A stretch of DNA of 64,000 nt from Bacillus thuringiensis (GTDB lineage Bacteria > Bacillota > Bacilli > Bacillales > Bacillaceae_G): contig NZ_CP012099.1 in assembly GCF_001182785.1 (NCBI RefSeq), positions 4,958,501 to 5,022,500 of the forward strand, written 5' to 3'. A model generated the notes under the pieces. It had not been told where the DNA came from. It searched no databases and saw only the letters and a list, made by a program, of their open reading frames with translations. Positions 36,275 through 46,743 of this stretch are shown here, in pieces; positions within the stretch are counted from its first letter, which is position 1; each line of letters opens with the position of its first letter. The translations under genes were made by a program, and so were the position numbers.

Positions 36275-37159
36275 ATGGAACTGCTCCAGTTAAAATACTT
36301 TCAGACAGTCGCACGACTAGAACATATGACAAAGGCAGCTGAAGAATTGCATATCGCGCAACCTTCACTCAGCAAAACAATTGCTAGACTTGAAAAGGAT
36401 TTAGGTGTCCCTTTATTTGATCGCCAAGGCCGACAGATTACTTTAAATTCTTTCGGAAAAGTATTTTTAAAACGGGTAGAACGTATTTTTCATGAATTAA
36501 GTGAAGGGGAACGAGAAATTAAAGATTTAGCCGAATTACAACAAAGCTCTATTACACTGGCCGTTTCTATTCCAAGAATATTACCGGAACTACTTGGCTC
36601 TTTTTTACTAGAACATCCTAACGTTAGATTCCAACAATTTCTTGCATCTACTCCTTCTATGAAACGACAACTAGATAATATAGAAATTGACTTTTGTATC
36701 TCCTCTGTGCCAATTGCAGGTGAGGAGATTGTTTGGGAACCACTTATTACAGAAGAAATTTTCTTAGTCGTCCCTTCAGGCCACCGTTTATCCGGCCGAG
36801 AAAACATCCACCTGCATGAAGTAAAAGACGAACCGTTTATTAGTATGAATACTGGCTATGGATTTCGGCACTTAACGGATGAATTTTGTAAAGAAGCTGG
36901 TTTCACTCCGCATATTGCTTTTGAAGTAGATGAACCGACAGTGATTAGCGACCTCATTAAGCAAGGGCTCGGCATCGCTTTTGTTCCAAGTTTAACTTTA
37001 TTAAAAAACTCTACTTTAGCATCAAGCAAGTTGCGTATTATTGAACCCAATTGTCAGCGAACCATCGGATTAAGTTGGTCCAAAAAACGTTACTTATCAA
37101 AAACAGCTCAGCAATTCCGTGAATTCGTGATTGACTACTTTTCTAATATTAGGACGTAA
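36275..37159 (+). CDS. LysR family transcriptional regulator
   Basis: 294 residues. An N-terminal winged helix (about 1-65) has the LysR pattern LLQLKYFQTVARLEHMTKAA and LHIAQPSLSKTIARLE, followed by a linker helix and a periplasmic-binding-protein-like effector domain. AAAGGGG precedes ATG. It is divergent from the yhgE-like gene across 135 nt, the usual arrangement for a LysR protein and its target. The effector is unknown. Confidence 0.92.
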   Translation: MELLQLKYFQTVARLEHMTKAAEELHIAQPSLSKTIARLEKDLGVPLFDRQGRQITLNSFGKVFLKRVERIFHELSEGEREIKDLAELQQSSITLAVSIPRILPELLGSFLLEHPNVRFQQFLASTPSMKRQLDNIEIDFCISSVPIAGEEIVWEPLITEEIFLVVPSGHRLSGRENIHLHEVKDEPFISMNTGYGFRHLTDEFCKEAGFTPHIAFEVDEPTVISDLIKQGLGIAFVPSLTLLKNSTLASSKLRIIEPNCQRTIGLSWSKKRYLSKTAQQFREFVIDYFSNIRT

Positions 37160-37168
37160 AATTATATG

Positions 37169-37213
37169 AATAATAAAAGGTGCCACCCTCATATGGTGGC
37201 ACCTTTTATTATT
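37169..37213. terminator. Bidirectional terminator LysR gene / GH8-like gene
   Basis: 19-bp perfect stem AATAATAAAAGGTGCCACC with its complement, 7-nt loop. The 3' arm includes the stop codon of the converging GH8-like gene. Confidence 0.92.
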
Positions 37214-38291
37214 CACTCTTTTTTAATTCCATTTCAGCTAAAAGTGGTAGTACATTATCAAAAATATGCGTATTATTATTTTCACCTGTTACATATCCAC
37301 CGTAATATCTACTAAATACGTTGTCATTTCGGAATGTGGACATATGATCATACAATTCCTTCGCAAACTTTGTATCACCTGTTTGTAGTACGTACAAAAT
37401 CGTTAATCCGTACGCGGCCGGCGATTCATAATTCACAGTTTGTTTTCCCGTTTCTAAATTGTAACGACCGTATAGCTTTCCATCCTCTTGGAACTTCTTC
37501 TTTATAAATTCCAAATAAGCATCTGATGAAAGACCTCCTAAACTCCGATGATATGCAACGTATGATTGGTCAATAAGATTCACTTCTTTATCGTACGTAA
37601 ATGTACCATCTTCTTTATACTCTTTTGGGAATGCCCAGCCATGCCTTGGATAATCCGCTAAAAATTGAACGACTTCCTGATATTGCTGAGCAGAAACTTT
37701 GCCGTACTTCTTCATATAGGAGAATGCACGCGGATTTATGTATGATGTTGTTACAAAATTATTTTGTTTCCCTGCATCTGCATCATAATAATCAACATAA
37801 TAATTATCTTTTTTATTATAACGAAGTACAGCATCACTTAATTGATCAGCAAGGTTTTTATAACGCTCTTCCTTATACATTTCATAAGAACGATATAATT
37901 GTTCTATAATACGAAGATCATCTATAAGTGCATTTGTAGCTGACTGTCTCTCTCCCTTTTCAGAGAGTTTCCATAAAACGATATGATTCTTATATACGAA
38001 ATTATCTTGAATAACCTTTACTTGCTCATCAAATAACGCCTGGTCATCTTTATCAAGTGTATATTGTAACCATAATCCCGCCGATTCTGATAAAGCTTCA
38101 CGTCCCTTTGCTTCACCCGTACCTGCCTTAGTATCTACTAAACGATACGTGGCAAGCGTTCCATTTTCATTCACCATATGTCTTAAAATAAAATTTTCTG
38201 TACGGTTTCCTTGTAAAGCTGACCAAAATACAATTCCACCTAAAGCGATTAAGAAGATAACTCCAATCCCTATATATAAACGTTTCCGCAA
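37209..38291 (-). CDS. Membrane-anchored GH8-like (alpha/alpha)6 glycoside hydrolase, YdaJ/PssZ-like
   Basis: 360 residues. An N-terminal membrane anchor (about 7-27) is followed by an (alpha/alpha)6-barrel domain of the GH8 type. The likely acid (ALSESAGLWLQY, Glu) and base or substrate-binding (NALIDDLRIIEQL, Asp) residues are visible. The relatives YdaJ of B. subtilis and PssZ of Listeria act on the exopolysaccharide made by YdaM-type synthases. A YdaK/YdaM-like pair lies 21 kb away at 59159-61212. I choose TTG 38291 as start because GGGAGGTG is 6 nt upstream. The longer frame begins at a GTG within this Shine-Dalgarno. The catalytic role is inferred from fold only. Confidence 0.75.
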   Translation of the reverse strand: MRKRLYIGIGVIFLIALGGIVFWSALQGNRTENFILRHMVNENGTLATYRLVDTKAGTGEAKGREALSESAGLWLQYTLDKDDQALFDEQVKVIQDNFVYKNHIVLWKLSEKGERQSATNALIDDLRIIEQLYRSYEMYKEERYKNLADQLSDAVLRYNKKDNYYVDYYDADAGKQNNFVTTSYINPRAFSYMKKYGKVSAQQYQEVVQFLADYPRHGWAFPKEYKEDGTFTYDKEVNLIDQSYVAYHRSLGGLSSDAYLEFIKKKFQEDGKLYGRYNLETGKQTVNYESPAAYGLTILYVLQTGDTKFAKELYDHMSTFRNDNVFSRYYGGYVTGENNNTHIFDNVLPLLAEMELKKSE

Positions 38292-38348
38292 TCTTTTCAC
38301 CTCCCTAGTAAGGCTAACCTTAATTTTATCAGAACATACATAAATTTA

Positions 38349-38372
38349 AAAAAGACAATCTATTAGATTGTC
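38349..38372 (-). terminator. Terminator of small gene 38383-38532
   Basis: Stem GACAATCT/AGATTGTC with a 3-nt loop and six T on the minus strand. Confidence 0.8.
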
Positions 38373-38382
38373 TCCCACATTT

Positions 38383-38532
38383 CTATCCCCCGCAAACCTC
38401 TTTAGAAGGTTTATATAGCGATTGTACAAGTCGATCATATTCACGACGTGTAATCTCTTTATTATATAGCTTCAATAATAAATCTCTATGCTCTTTTGAA
38501 AATGCCATCTTTTTAATGACTTCAGGATACAT
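38383..38532 (-). CDS. Small conserved-looking protein, 49 residues
   Basis: I do not recognise the family. The 49 residues (MYPEVIKKMAFSKEHRDLLL start) look like two or three amphipathic helices with many charged residues and a C-terminal Cys. GAGAGGGTG ends 4 nt before ATG 38532, and a terminator follows the stop, so it is probably expressed. The frame is open further upstream, but the sequence there is Cys/Phe-rich and not preceded by a ribosome-binding site. Confidence 0.65.
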   Translation of the reverse strand: MYPEVIKKMAFSKEHRDLLLKLYNKEITRREYDRLVQSLYKPSKEVCGG

Positions 38533-38786
38533 AAAACACCCTCTCCATTTCACATAAACTTCTTCATTCCGAAAACAGAACTTATGTTCGCATAAAAGAT
38601 TATAAAATATTCCTGCGCAAAAAACAAACAAAACATGAGCAACTATTCATTTCTTTCTATTCAAAATATTACAACATTATATTATCATATTCACTTTTTA
38701 AATACATATATATTTTTGGTAGTTTTTTTGAATAAATCTTCCAATTCAATCAGAAAATAATGGCAAAAAAGAAGAGGAGTTTACAT

Positions 38787-40142
38787 ATGGATACGGTAAC
38801 ATTAGCAAGAGCATTTTTTGGTTCTTCATTAGCATTCCACATTATCTTTGCAACACTTGGTGTCGGACTTTCATTGATGATTTTTATAAGCGAAGTACTC
38901 TATCACTGGAAGAAAGACTCCGACTATGCCATTATGGCGAAAAGATGGACAAAGGCGTTTGCTATTCTTCTCGGTGTAGCAATTCCAACTGGAACAATTG
39001 TTGGTGTACAAATCTCACTTCTTTGGCCTGGTTTTGCCAAAATTGTCGGGCAAGTTATTTCTGTTCCCTTCCAAATTGAGATTTTCGCCTTCTTTTTGGA
39101 GGCTTTATTCATGTCGATTTACGTATATGCAGCTGATAAACTTCCTCCATTTATGAGATTAATCTCGCTATTTTTCGTCATGCTTGGTGCCACGGCATCC
39201 GCCGTGCTCATTACATCAGCAAATACATGGATGAATACACCGGCAGGCTTTTCAATGAATCCAGATGGATCTGTTTTTAACGTTGATCCGTGGAAAGCTT
39301 TCTTTAATCCGAGTTTTGGCACAAGTGCATTCCATGTCGTTATTACGGCTTATGCAACTGGTGCGGCTGTCATTGCTTCTATCGCTGGATTTAAATTATT
39401 GAAGAAAAATTTAAGTACACGTGAAATTGCTTATCATAAAAAAGGGCTACTATTAGGGCTTGTCGTTACATTTATTACAGGCGCTACGATGTGGCTTTCA
39501 GGACATGAATCAGCGATTGCCTTACATAAACACTCACCTGAAAAACTTGCATCTGCTGAAGCTTTATTTGAAACGACATCACACGCACCGCTATCCATTG
39601 GCGGAGTTGTGGATCCTAATACACTTGAACTAAACTATGCACTTGAAATTCCAAACATGCTTAGCTTATTAGTGGGACTAGACCCTAACACTGTCGTAAA
39701 AGGTTTAAAGGAATTCCCACAAGAAACATGGCCACCATTTTATACACATACACTGTTCAACTTAATGGTCGGCACTGCTGCGTTTACCTTTGCAGTTGCA
39801 GCAATTGCGCTCTTATATTGGTACTTCGTTTACCGAAAAAAGGGAACAGAACTACCGAAGTGGCTACTTTGGGGGGCTGCCGCATGCGGACCAATTATGA
39901 TGCTCGGTATTGAATTCGGATGGATTTTCAGTTGTAGCGGTCGTCAACCATGGACAATTTATGGTATGCAGCGTACCGTCGATGCATCTACACGCGCTGA
40001 TTTCGTCGGTCCTTTATTTATTTTGTTCATCATTTTATATATTGGACTCGCTATTTTAACAGTCTTTGTTCTACGGACATTCTTTAGAAGACATCCATTA
40101 AAGAATGATTTACAACACCAAGGAGGCGATTCTCATGCATGA
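38787..40142 (+). CDS. cydA: Cytochrome bd oxidase subunit I (YthA/CioA-like)
   Basis: Quinol oxidase subunit that carries the haems and reduces oxygen at the membrane. It is 451 residues from ATG 38787, selected because AGAGGAG lies 7 nt upstream. About nine helices. A haem ligand His lies in SLAFHIIFATLG, another in TSAFHVVITAY, and the quinol region ends with SGRQPWTIYGMQRT. The Q-loop is short, as in CIO/YthA-type enzymes. The B. subtilis YthAB pair has the same arrangement. It overlaps the subunit II gene by 8 nt. Confidence 0.94.
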   Translation: MDTVTLARAFFGSSLAFHIIFATLGVGLSLMIFISEVLYHWKKDSDYAIMAKRWTKAFAILLGVAIPTGTIVGVQISLLWPGFAKIVGQVISVPFQIEIFAFFLEALFMSIYVYAADKLPPFMRLISLFFVMLGATASAVLITSANTWMNTPAGFSMNPDGSVFNVDPWKAFFNPSFGTSAFHVVITAYATGAAVIASIAGFKLLKKNLSTREIAYHKKGLLLGLVVTFITGATMWLSGHESAIALHKHSPEKLASAEALFETTSHAPLSIGGVVDPNTLELNYALEIPNMLSLLVGLDPNTVVKGLKEFPQETWPPFYTHTLFNLMVGTAAFTFAVAAIALLYWYFVYRKKGTELPKWLLWGAAACGPIMMLGIEFGWIFSCSGRQPWTIYGMQRTVDASTRADFVGPLFILFIILYIGLAILTVFVLRTFFRRHPLKNDLQHQGGDSHA

Positions 40143-41160
40143 GGAAAGTATTGCAATCATCATCTTATGGGCCCTTATTTTCGTATACAGTATATTAGGG
40201 TCCATCGATTTTGGCGCTGGTTTTTGGGGCATGGTATACGCAAAACATCCAACGCTCGCTGCCAAACTTGCGAATCGGTACTTATCACCTACTTGGGAAG
40301 TAACAAATACGTTTCTTGTTTTCGTCGTTGTCGCATTTCTCGGCTTCTTTCCGAAAGCGGCCTTTACCCTTGCGACAGTAATGTTCGTACCAGTTATGTT
40401 AATTTTAGTGCTCGTTGCAGTACGTAGTACATTTATGGTGTTTGCTTACTCCTTGCCGAAATATCAGTACCTTCTTCGGGTTATTTCAGGTATTACTGGT
40501 CTCTTAATTCCAGCACTATTAATTACCGTTTTACCCGTTACAGAGGGAGCCTATATTACAATGTCTGAAGGGAAAGAAGTACTCCTGTATGGAAAACTTC
40601 TTTCTAGCCCGGTTATCTATTGCTATATGCTCTTCGGAATAACGTCTGAACTATTTCTCTCCTCTCTCTTTCTCGCTGATTTTGCGAGAGAACAAAGTTC
40701 AGAAGATACGTATAGAATTTATAGAAGAAATGCCATCATCCTTGGTCCTGCAACGCTCGTTACGGCGATCATTGCCCTCGTTGTAATGGATCCAGAAACA
40801 CATTGGCTTATGCAAGGATTAATAAAGCAATTCCCGTGGTTTACAGTTTCTATTGTTTTATTCGTTATCGGATACTCGTCCCTTTGGTGGACAAACAAAA
40901 AGTACAATACACTAGGATACCCTCGCATTGCCGTTTTAGCTGTCGTCGCTCAATATGCATTTGCAAGCTACGCTTACGGCGTCGCGCATTTACCGTATAT
41001 TATTTATCCTGACGTAACTGTATTTACAAGCTTTACAACGACAGAAACGTTCTATGCACTTCTCATTCTATACGCAATTGGGATTGCAATTTTATTACCA
41101 GGATTTATTTTCTTCTGGAATTTATTCTTGAAGGATCGTACTTTTTTGAAGGAAAAATAA
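40135..41160 (+). CDS. cydB: Cytochrome bd oxidase subunit II (YthB/CioB-like)
   Basis: 341-residue partner of subunit I, with about eight helices. The family start ILWALIFVYSILGSIDFGAGFW is visible in shorter pieces (YSILGSIDFGAGFWG). I start at ATG 40135, with AAGGAGG 8 nt upstream, inside the last codons of cydA, implying coupled translation. No cydDC assembly genes follow. Confidence 0.94.
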   Translation: MHEESIAIIILWALIFVYSILGSIDFGAGFWGMVYAKHPTLAAKLANRYLSPTWEVTNTFLVFVVVAFLGFFPKAAFTLATVMFVPVMLILVLVAVRSTFMVFAYSLPKYQYLLRVISGITGLLIPALLITVLPVTEGAYITMSEGKEVLLYGKLLSSPVIYCYMLFGITSELFLSSLFLADFAREQSSEDTYRIYRRNAIILGPATLVTAIIALVVMDPETHWLMQGLIKQFPWFTVSIVLFVIGYSSLWWTNKKYNTLGYPRIAVLAVVAQYAFASYAYGVAHLPYIIYPDVTVFTSFTTTETFYALLILYAIGIAILLPGFIFFWNLFLKDRTFLKEK

Positions 41161-41169
41161 TATAGCCTT

Positions 41170-41210
41170 GGAGTCTGTTCCAAAAGGTATTTTGGGATAG
41201 ACTCCTTTTT
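41170..41210 (+). terminator. Terminator of cydAB
   Basis: Stem GGAGTCTgTTCC/GGGAtAGACTCC with a loop of about 12 nt, then five T. Confidence 0.85.
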
Positions 41211-41218
41211 CATGTTTT

Positions 41219-41276
41219 GTCGGTAAATCGATATATTTTAATAATCGCTGATATATTTTCAGTTACACCGATATAA
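41219..41276 (-). repeat. ATATATCG repeat, inverted copy
   Basis: Read on the minus strand: TTATATCGGTGTAACTGAAA, ATATATCAGCGATTATT, AAATATATCGATTTACC. These are the same units as the tandem array at 20728-20842, one and a half units, again just after a gene end. Confidence 0.75.
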
Positions 41277-41490
41277 GTCTCATTTACTACCTTACCACCC
41301 AATCAATTTATAGACTCCTATCACAATAGTTATTTCACTACTAGTGACACTTGTCCTTTAGCTTGAAAAACACATATTCGCTTCATCTCGTTATACGTCT
41401 AGTTCTTCTTATTTTTTGCTGAATATACTACCAATATAAACTTGAGACAAGCTACATCTGTTCAAGGGGAAATAGAAAGGTAGGCAAAAT

Positions 41491-42849
41491 ATGAGCATTG
41501 AAATATGGATTACTATTATTGTATTCTTCTTAACGATGATTGTTATCTTTTGGCGGCCTCGTGGTTTAAATGAGGCGTGGCCAGCAGCAATTGGTGCTGG
41601 CATTATCCTGATTACTGGACTTGTGTCAAAACCAGACGTCATGGACATTATAAGTAAAATTGGCGGTGCCTCCATAACAATATTAGCGACCATCGTTATG
41701 GCCGTTATATTAGAAAGCTTCGGCTTCTTCCATTGGTCCGCAGCAAAACTAGCAAATTTAGCAAAGGGTTCTGGTCACCGTTTATACTGGTATATTCAAT
41801 TACTATGTTTTCTTATGACTCTTTTATTTAATAACGACGGTAGTATTTTAATTACAACTCCAATTTTAATTCTTCTTCTAAAAAATCTTCAATTAAAACC
41901 TCATCAGCAAATTCCTTATTTATTAAGTGGCGCTTTAATCGCTACGGCATCTAGTGCACCAATTGGTGTAAGTAATATCGTAAATTTAATCGCATTAAAC
42001 ATCGTCCATATGACTCTTTATATGCATACTGCTATGATGTTTGTACCTGCAACATTAGGCTTATTATTTATGTCATGGCTTATGTATACAGTTTTAAAGA
42101 AAAAACTTCCGAAAAAATTACCTGTTTCTTCATATGATATTGAAGAAATTTTCTTCACGAAAAACTTCCATCCACTAAAAGGAAATAATTCTGTTGATAC
42201 GAAACAAAAGCGTACAAGATTCATGTTAAAAGTATTAGGTTTCGTCTTCCTTATGCGCTGCCTTTTATTCGTTGCATCCTTCTTATCGATTCCAATCGAA
42301 ATTGTTGCTGTACTCGGTTCACTCGTTCTTCTCATCTGGAGATGGTACTACTTACGAACAAACCCTGTCGATATTTTGAAAAAGACACCGTGGCACATTT
42401 TAATTTTCGCTTTCTCTATGTACGTCATTATTTACGGGCTTCACAACGCAGGATTAACAGCGGCGCTTGTAAATTGGCTTGAACCAGTTGTAAGTCAACA
42501 TCTACTCTATGCTAGCTTTGCAATGGGTGGACTCGTCTCCCTCCTCTCTAACGTCTTCAATAACCATCCTGCACTTATGATTGGTACAATCACATTAACA
42601 GAAATGGGACTAGACCCAGTCACATTAAAAACTATCTACCTCGCAAACATTATTGGTAGTGACATCGGTTCACTATTACTACCAATTGGTACACTCGCTT
42701 CACTCATTTGGATGTATATTCTGAAACAAAACAAAATTAAAGTAAAATGGAAAGACTATTTAAGTGTATCCCTTATCGTTATTCCTCTCACAACAGTCGT
42801 CACATTATTCCTCTTATACTACTGGGTACACCTCTTCTTCGCCTTATAA
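41491..42849 (+). CDS. ArsB/NhaD family ion transporter
   Basis: 452 residues with about eleven hydrophobic helices. The family features are FFHWSAAKLANLAKGSGHRLYW in part, LFNNDGSILITTPI, SSAPIGVSNIVNLI and the C-terminal SNVFNNHPALMIG with ANIIGSDIGSLLLPIGTLASL, which are close to ArsB arsenite pumps. No arsR, arsC or other arsenic gene is adjacent, so arsenite export is a guess and another anion is possible. GAAAGGTAGG precedes ATG. Confidence 0.85.
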   Translation: MSIEIWITIIVFFLTMIVIFWRPRGLNEAWPAAIGAGIILITGLVSKPDVMDIISKIGGASITILATIVMAVILESFGFFHWSAAKLANLAKGSGHRLYWYIQLLCFLMTLLFNNDGSILITTPILILLLKNLQLKPHQQIPYLLSGALIATASSAPIGVSNIVNLIALNIVHMTLYMHTAMMFVPATLGLLFMSWLMYTVLKKKLPKKLPVSSYDIEEIFFTKNFHPLKGNNSVDTKQKRTRFMLKVLGFVFLMRCLLFVASFLSIPIEIVAVLGSLVLLIWRWYYLRTNPVDILKKTPWHILIFAFSMYVIIYGLHNAGLTAALVNWLEPVVSQHLLYASFAMGGLVSLLSNVFNNHPALMIGTITLTEMGLDPVTLKTIYLANIIGSDIGSLLLPIGTLASLIWMYILKQNKIKVKWKDYLSVSLIVIPLTTVVTLFLLYYWVHLFFAL

Positions 42850-43003
42850 AGTGAAACTTTAATCAGTGCGGGTTTTGTTCATCCCCCACTGATTATTAGT
42901 TAAACCAATCGGGCTTTTACGGGCAGCCCGACCCCGACCTAACTTCTTTGCTTCCGCTGAATTTTGAGGGGGGGTCTTACTGCCCACAAATAGCGGGATA
43001 AAC
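42845..43003 (+). repeat. Full-length bcr1-type repeat, copy C
   Basis: 159 nt from TATAAAGTGAAACTTTAATC to AATAGCGGGATAAAC. Internal parts: a hairpin (ATCAGTG...CACTGAT), ATCGGGCTTTTACGGGCAGC and a GGGGGGG stretch. The length agrees with the roughly 155-bp bcr1 element known in the B. cereus group. It starts inside the stop-codon region of the ArsB-like gene. Confidence 0.8.
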
Positions 43004-43007
43004 GACA

Positions 43008-43050
43008 GAAGCCCGCTTTGCTACCGTCTTAGCAAAGCGGGCTTCTTCTA
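43008..43050 (+). terminator. Strong hairpin after bcr1 copy C
   Basis: Perfect 16-bp stem GAAGCCCGCTTTGCTA/TAGCAAAGCGGGCTTC, 6-nt loop, followed by TTCTATATTT. Probably the terminator of the ArsB-like gene, now displaced by the repeat. Confidence 0.65.
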
Positions 43051-43102
43051 TATTTAAGTTAGGTACTACAGTGTGATCAATCAAGTAAAGAGGTGTAACG
43101 TG

Positions 43103-44961
<1,859 letters not shown>

Positions 44962-44989
44962 ATAAAGACATCATTATGTAAAGCCGTTA

Positions 44990-45084
44990 ACTTCCCTACG
45001 CTGGTACGAGCCAGATCAGGTCCAAAGGGTTAAGAAGTTCACGCGCTTCTCTCTCAGCCTACGCATACGTTAGGCACCCCTAGT
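44990..45084 (-). promoter_or_regulatory. TPP riboswitch (THI element) of thiC
   Basis: The minus strand shows all conserved blocks: ACTAGGGGTGCC, GCTGAGAG, ACCCTTTGGACCTGATCTGG and TACCAGCGTAGGGAAG. Binding of thiamine pyrophosphate should favour the terminator at 44923-44961. Confidence 0.96.
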
Positions 45085-45115
45085 TTATCACTGATTTAAT
45101 TTTCAATACTTTCCC

Positions 45116-45143
45116 ATCATACACGATAATCTGAAAAATGCAA
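45116..45143 (-). promoter_or_regulatory. Promoter of the thiC leader
   Basis: Minus strand TTGCAT (45138-45143), 16-nt spacer, TATGAT (45116-45121), about 30 nt upstream of the aptamer. The right-hand duplicate has TTTAAT in place of TTGCAT. Confidence 0.6.
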
Positions 45144-45162
45144 AGTTTATTTCTTTTGTTGT

Positions 45163-45233
45163 TTATGGAATCATCCACGTTAAATAATATGCCTGCACAT
45201 ACGTCATAATACCAACAATAATTACGAAGAACA
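45163..45233 (-). pseudogene. 3' fragment of a lactate permease gene
   Basis: Last 23 codons of lctP, encoding [20 protein letters not shown] and then IP-stop. The peptide is the same as the end of the intact gene at 48250, but several third codon positions differ (for example ACG/ACT, GTG/GTT, GCA/GCT). The rest of the gene is gone, cut at the ISL3 remnant. Confidence 0.9.
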
Positions 45234-45237
45234 CCCT

Positions 45238-45549
45238 ATTGTAAAAATAGTTTATAACTTAACATGGGAGTTTAAAAACATCTTCACCACAAAGAGTGTT
45301 GAGAATCTCGACCATTGTATTAAAAAAATTAAGAATACTAATATACAAGAGTTTAAGAGCTTTACGAATGGATTAGCCCGGGATATTGAAGCTGTCAGAA
45401 ATGCGGTAACTTATGAGAATAATAATGGTCTTGCCGAAGGGAGCATAAACAAGTTAAAGCTTATTAAAAGAATCATGTATGGTCGATACAAATTCTCCAC
45501 ATTGCGGACAAAGATTCTACTTTTGGAGAGAATGAGACTTTTCAACTAA
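45238..45549 (+). pseudogene. ISL3-family transposase, 3' remnant
   Basis: 103 codons open from the junction to a TAA, with the C-terminal signature of ISL3 transposases: FTNGLARDIEAVRNAVTY, NGLAEGSINKLKLIKR and MYGRYKFSTLRTKILLLER. No start codon region remains, so about three quarters of the gene is missing. It is abutted on the left by the lctP fragment. Confidence 0.85.
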
Positions 45550-45598
45550 CTCCGGAAAGAACCATTTTTTACTTGCTAAATACATTCATCAGTCCCGT

Positions 45599-45611
45599 TT
45601 GACAAAGAGCC
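45599..45611. mobile_element. Right end of ISL3-type element
   Basis: TTGACAAAGAGCC, the inverse of the GGCTCTTTGTCAA end typical for ISL3 family elements, 50 nt after the transposase stop. The matching left end is absent from the window. Confidence 0.6.
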
Positions 45612-46029
45612 TTTGTCTCTGCTGCATTTCGCTACAACTGCTACTGTTACCTGCCATACAACCTGCAATAGAGATAGGTAACAATTTACTATACAAGGAA
45701 CAAAATTGACCTGCTCCTCCATTTAGTGATTTAACTATCTTTATTATTCAGAGCTAAAACTCAAAGAGAAATCTCTTACATTTATCGTAACATTATTTCC
45801 TTAATATGTTAATTTTTTGTTATCTTGTTAGTTAAAGGGGGACTTAGTACAAAAAATAACCGTAGATAGTAGCACGAACACCGTTCTTGTTATAATTAAT
45901 TTTTTTCAGAACGTCTATAATCCTCTTTTAAAAAATATATGTAAATATAATAAAAAACGAATGATTAATAGAAATATTCTACACCACTCGTTTTTTATCG
46001 GACTTCTTTTTACTGTACTTTTATTTTCT
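45612..46029. other. Intergenic inside the mobile-element island
   Basis: 418 nt with no supported gene. AT-rich, with a GTTACC...GGTAAC pair (about 45649-45684) and AAAAAACGA...TCGTTTTTT arms near 45954-45997 that may terminate the orphan gene on the minus strand. Origin not recognised. Confidence 0.5.
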
Positions 46030-46332
46030 TTATGAGTTATTAGAAAAATAATTGTCTATATAAGTCTTTATTTTTTCAAAATTCTTTTCCATAAATAAGA
46101 TTGCTGGTACTTCAATTATTGGAAGATTATTTTCATTATCGAAAGCTGGACACGGTTTGGGAACTACCAAATAGTCAACTGAGTTTTTATCTCTAATATA
46201 ATTAATTGAAACATCATAATACTTAGAAAAATATTCCTTCAAATCATCCTGATTCCTTAAAAATGGTAGAGAAAATATTGAACCATAATTTATACCAGCA
46301 TCGACAATTAATACAAAGCATATTTTTTTCAT
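46030..46332 (-). CDS. Orphan hypothetical protein, 100 residues
   Basis: Not recognised. It begins MKKICFVLIVDAGINYGSIF, a hydrophobic strand then a Gly/Ser turn. The middle is rich in Asp, Tyr and Asn, with PKPCPAFDNENN. There is no signal peptide cleavage site and no full membrane helix. GAGGAGG lies 7 nt before ATG, and a TTATTATAC-like -10 box is close upstream, so expression is plausible. The base composition is much more AT-rich than neighbouring genes, and it sits between two broken insertion elements, which points to transfer as cargo. Confidence 0.6.
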   Translation of the reverse strand: MKKICFVLIVDAGINYGSIFSLPFLRNQDDLKEYFSKYYDVSINYIRDKNSVDYLVVPKPCPAFDNENNLPIIEVPAILFMEKNFEKIKTYIDNYFSNNS

Positions 46333-46743
46333 GATACACCCTCCTCGTATAATAAGTTTTAAGTTAATAACTGTTCCTTGAAAATTAAATAGTTTTTATC
46401 TTCAAGAGCTACATCAAAAAAATGATGTATGGGTAAAATTTAGTCTTGGATACTGGGGGATTTCCCCAGATAATGGAAGTACGGAAATGGACCCATCGGG
46501 AATATGCTTACTCCTCCTGTAGTTCGACCACGTTAAAAGACTGTGACCCAGACCAAAATGCACTGCATACGCACAAGCTGTATCGTTTTCCTTCACTTAC
46601 CTCTCATAGTGGGGAGGGCAGCTTAGATGAAGGCAATCATTGAATACTCATACGCGAGGTTGTGGCTATGTTTTGGACTCTAGGGAGATCCCACAGTATC
46701 CAAGCTCATTCCAAATACTATTCAAAGAAAGGAGGTCCTTTCT
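46333..46743 (+). mobile_element. Non-coding left part of IS110-family element
   Basis: 411 nt between the orphan gene and the IS110 recombinase gene. The part from 46445 to 46704 is highly structured and much more GC-rich than the flanks. The exact left end of the element cannot be fixed because this family lacks clear inverted repeats. Confidence 0.55.
46445..46704 (+). ncRNA. Candidate bridge RNA of IS110-family element
   Basis: A 260-nt segment closed by an 11-bp perfect pairing, CTTGGATACTG (46445-46455) with CAGTATCCAAG (46694-46704). Inside are CTGGGG/CCCCAG and other short stems. It lies 40 nt before the recombinase gene, the position where IS110-group elements encode the bridge RNA that chooses donor and target sites. 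It is longer than the roughly 180-nt IS621 RNA. The assignment is inference from place and structure. Confidence 0.45.

Larger units (their letters stand above)
41161..41490. other. Intergenic after cydB
   Basis: 330 nt with the cydB terminator (41170-41210) and an inverted copy of the ATATATCG repeat (41219-41276). The rest is AT-rich, presumably holding the promoter of the ArsB-like gene. Nothing else seen. Confidence 0.6.

Noticed and set aside
41491..42849. Calling the ArsB-like permease part of an arsenic resistance operon
   Set aside because: No arsR, arsC or arsA nearby, so the substrate was left open.
46446..46643. 65-codon plus-strand frame inside the structured region before IS110
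   Set aside because: Cys/His/Ser/Thr-rich peptide without family match. The region is better explained by RNA structure, and an opposing frame of similar length exists on the other strand.
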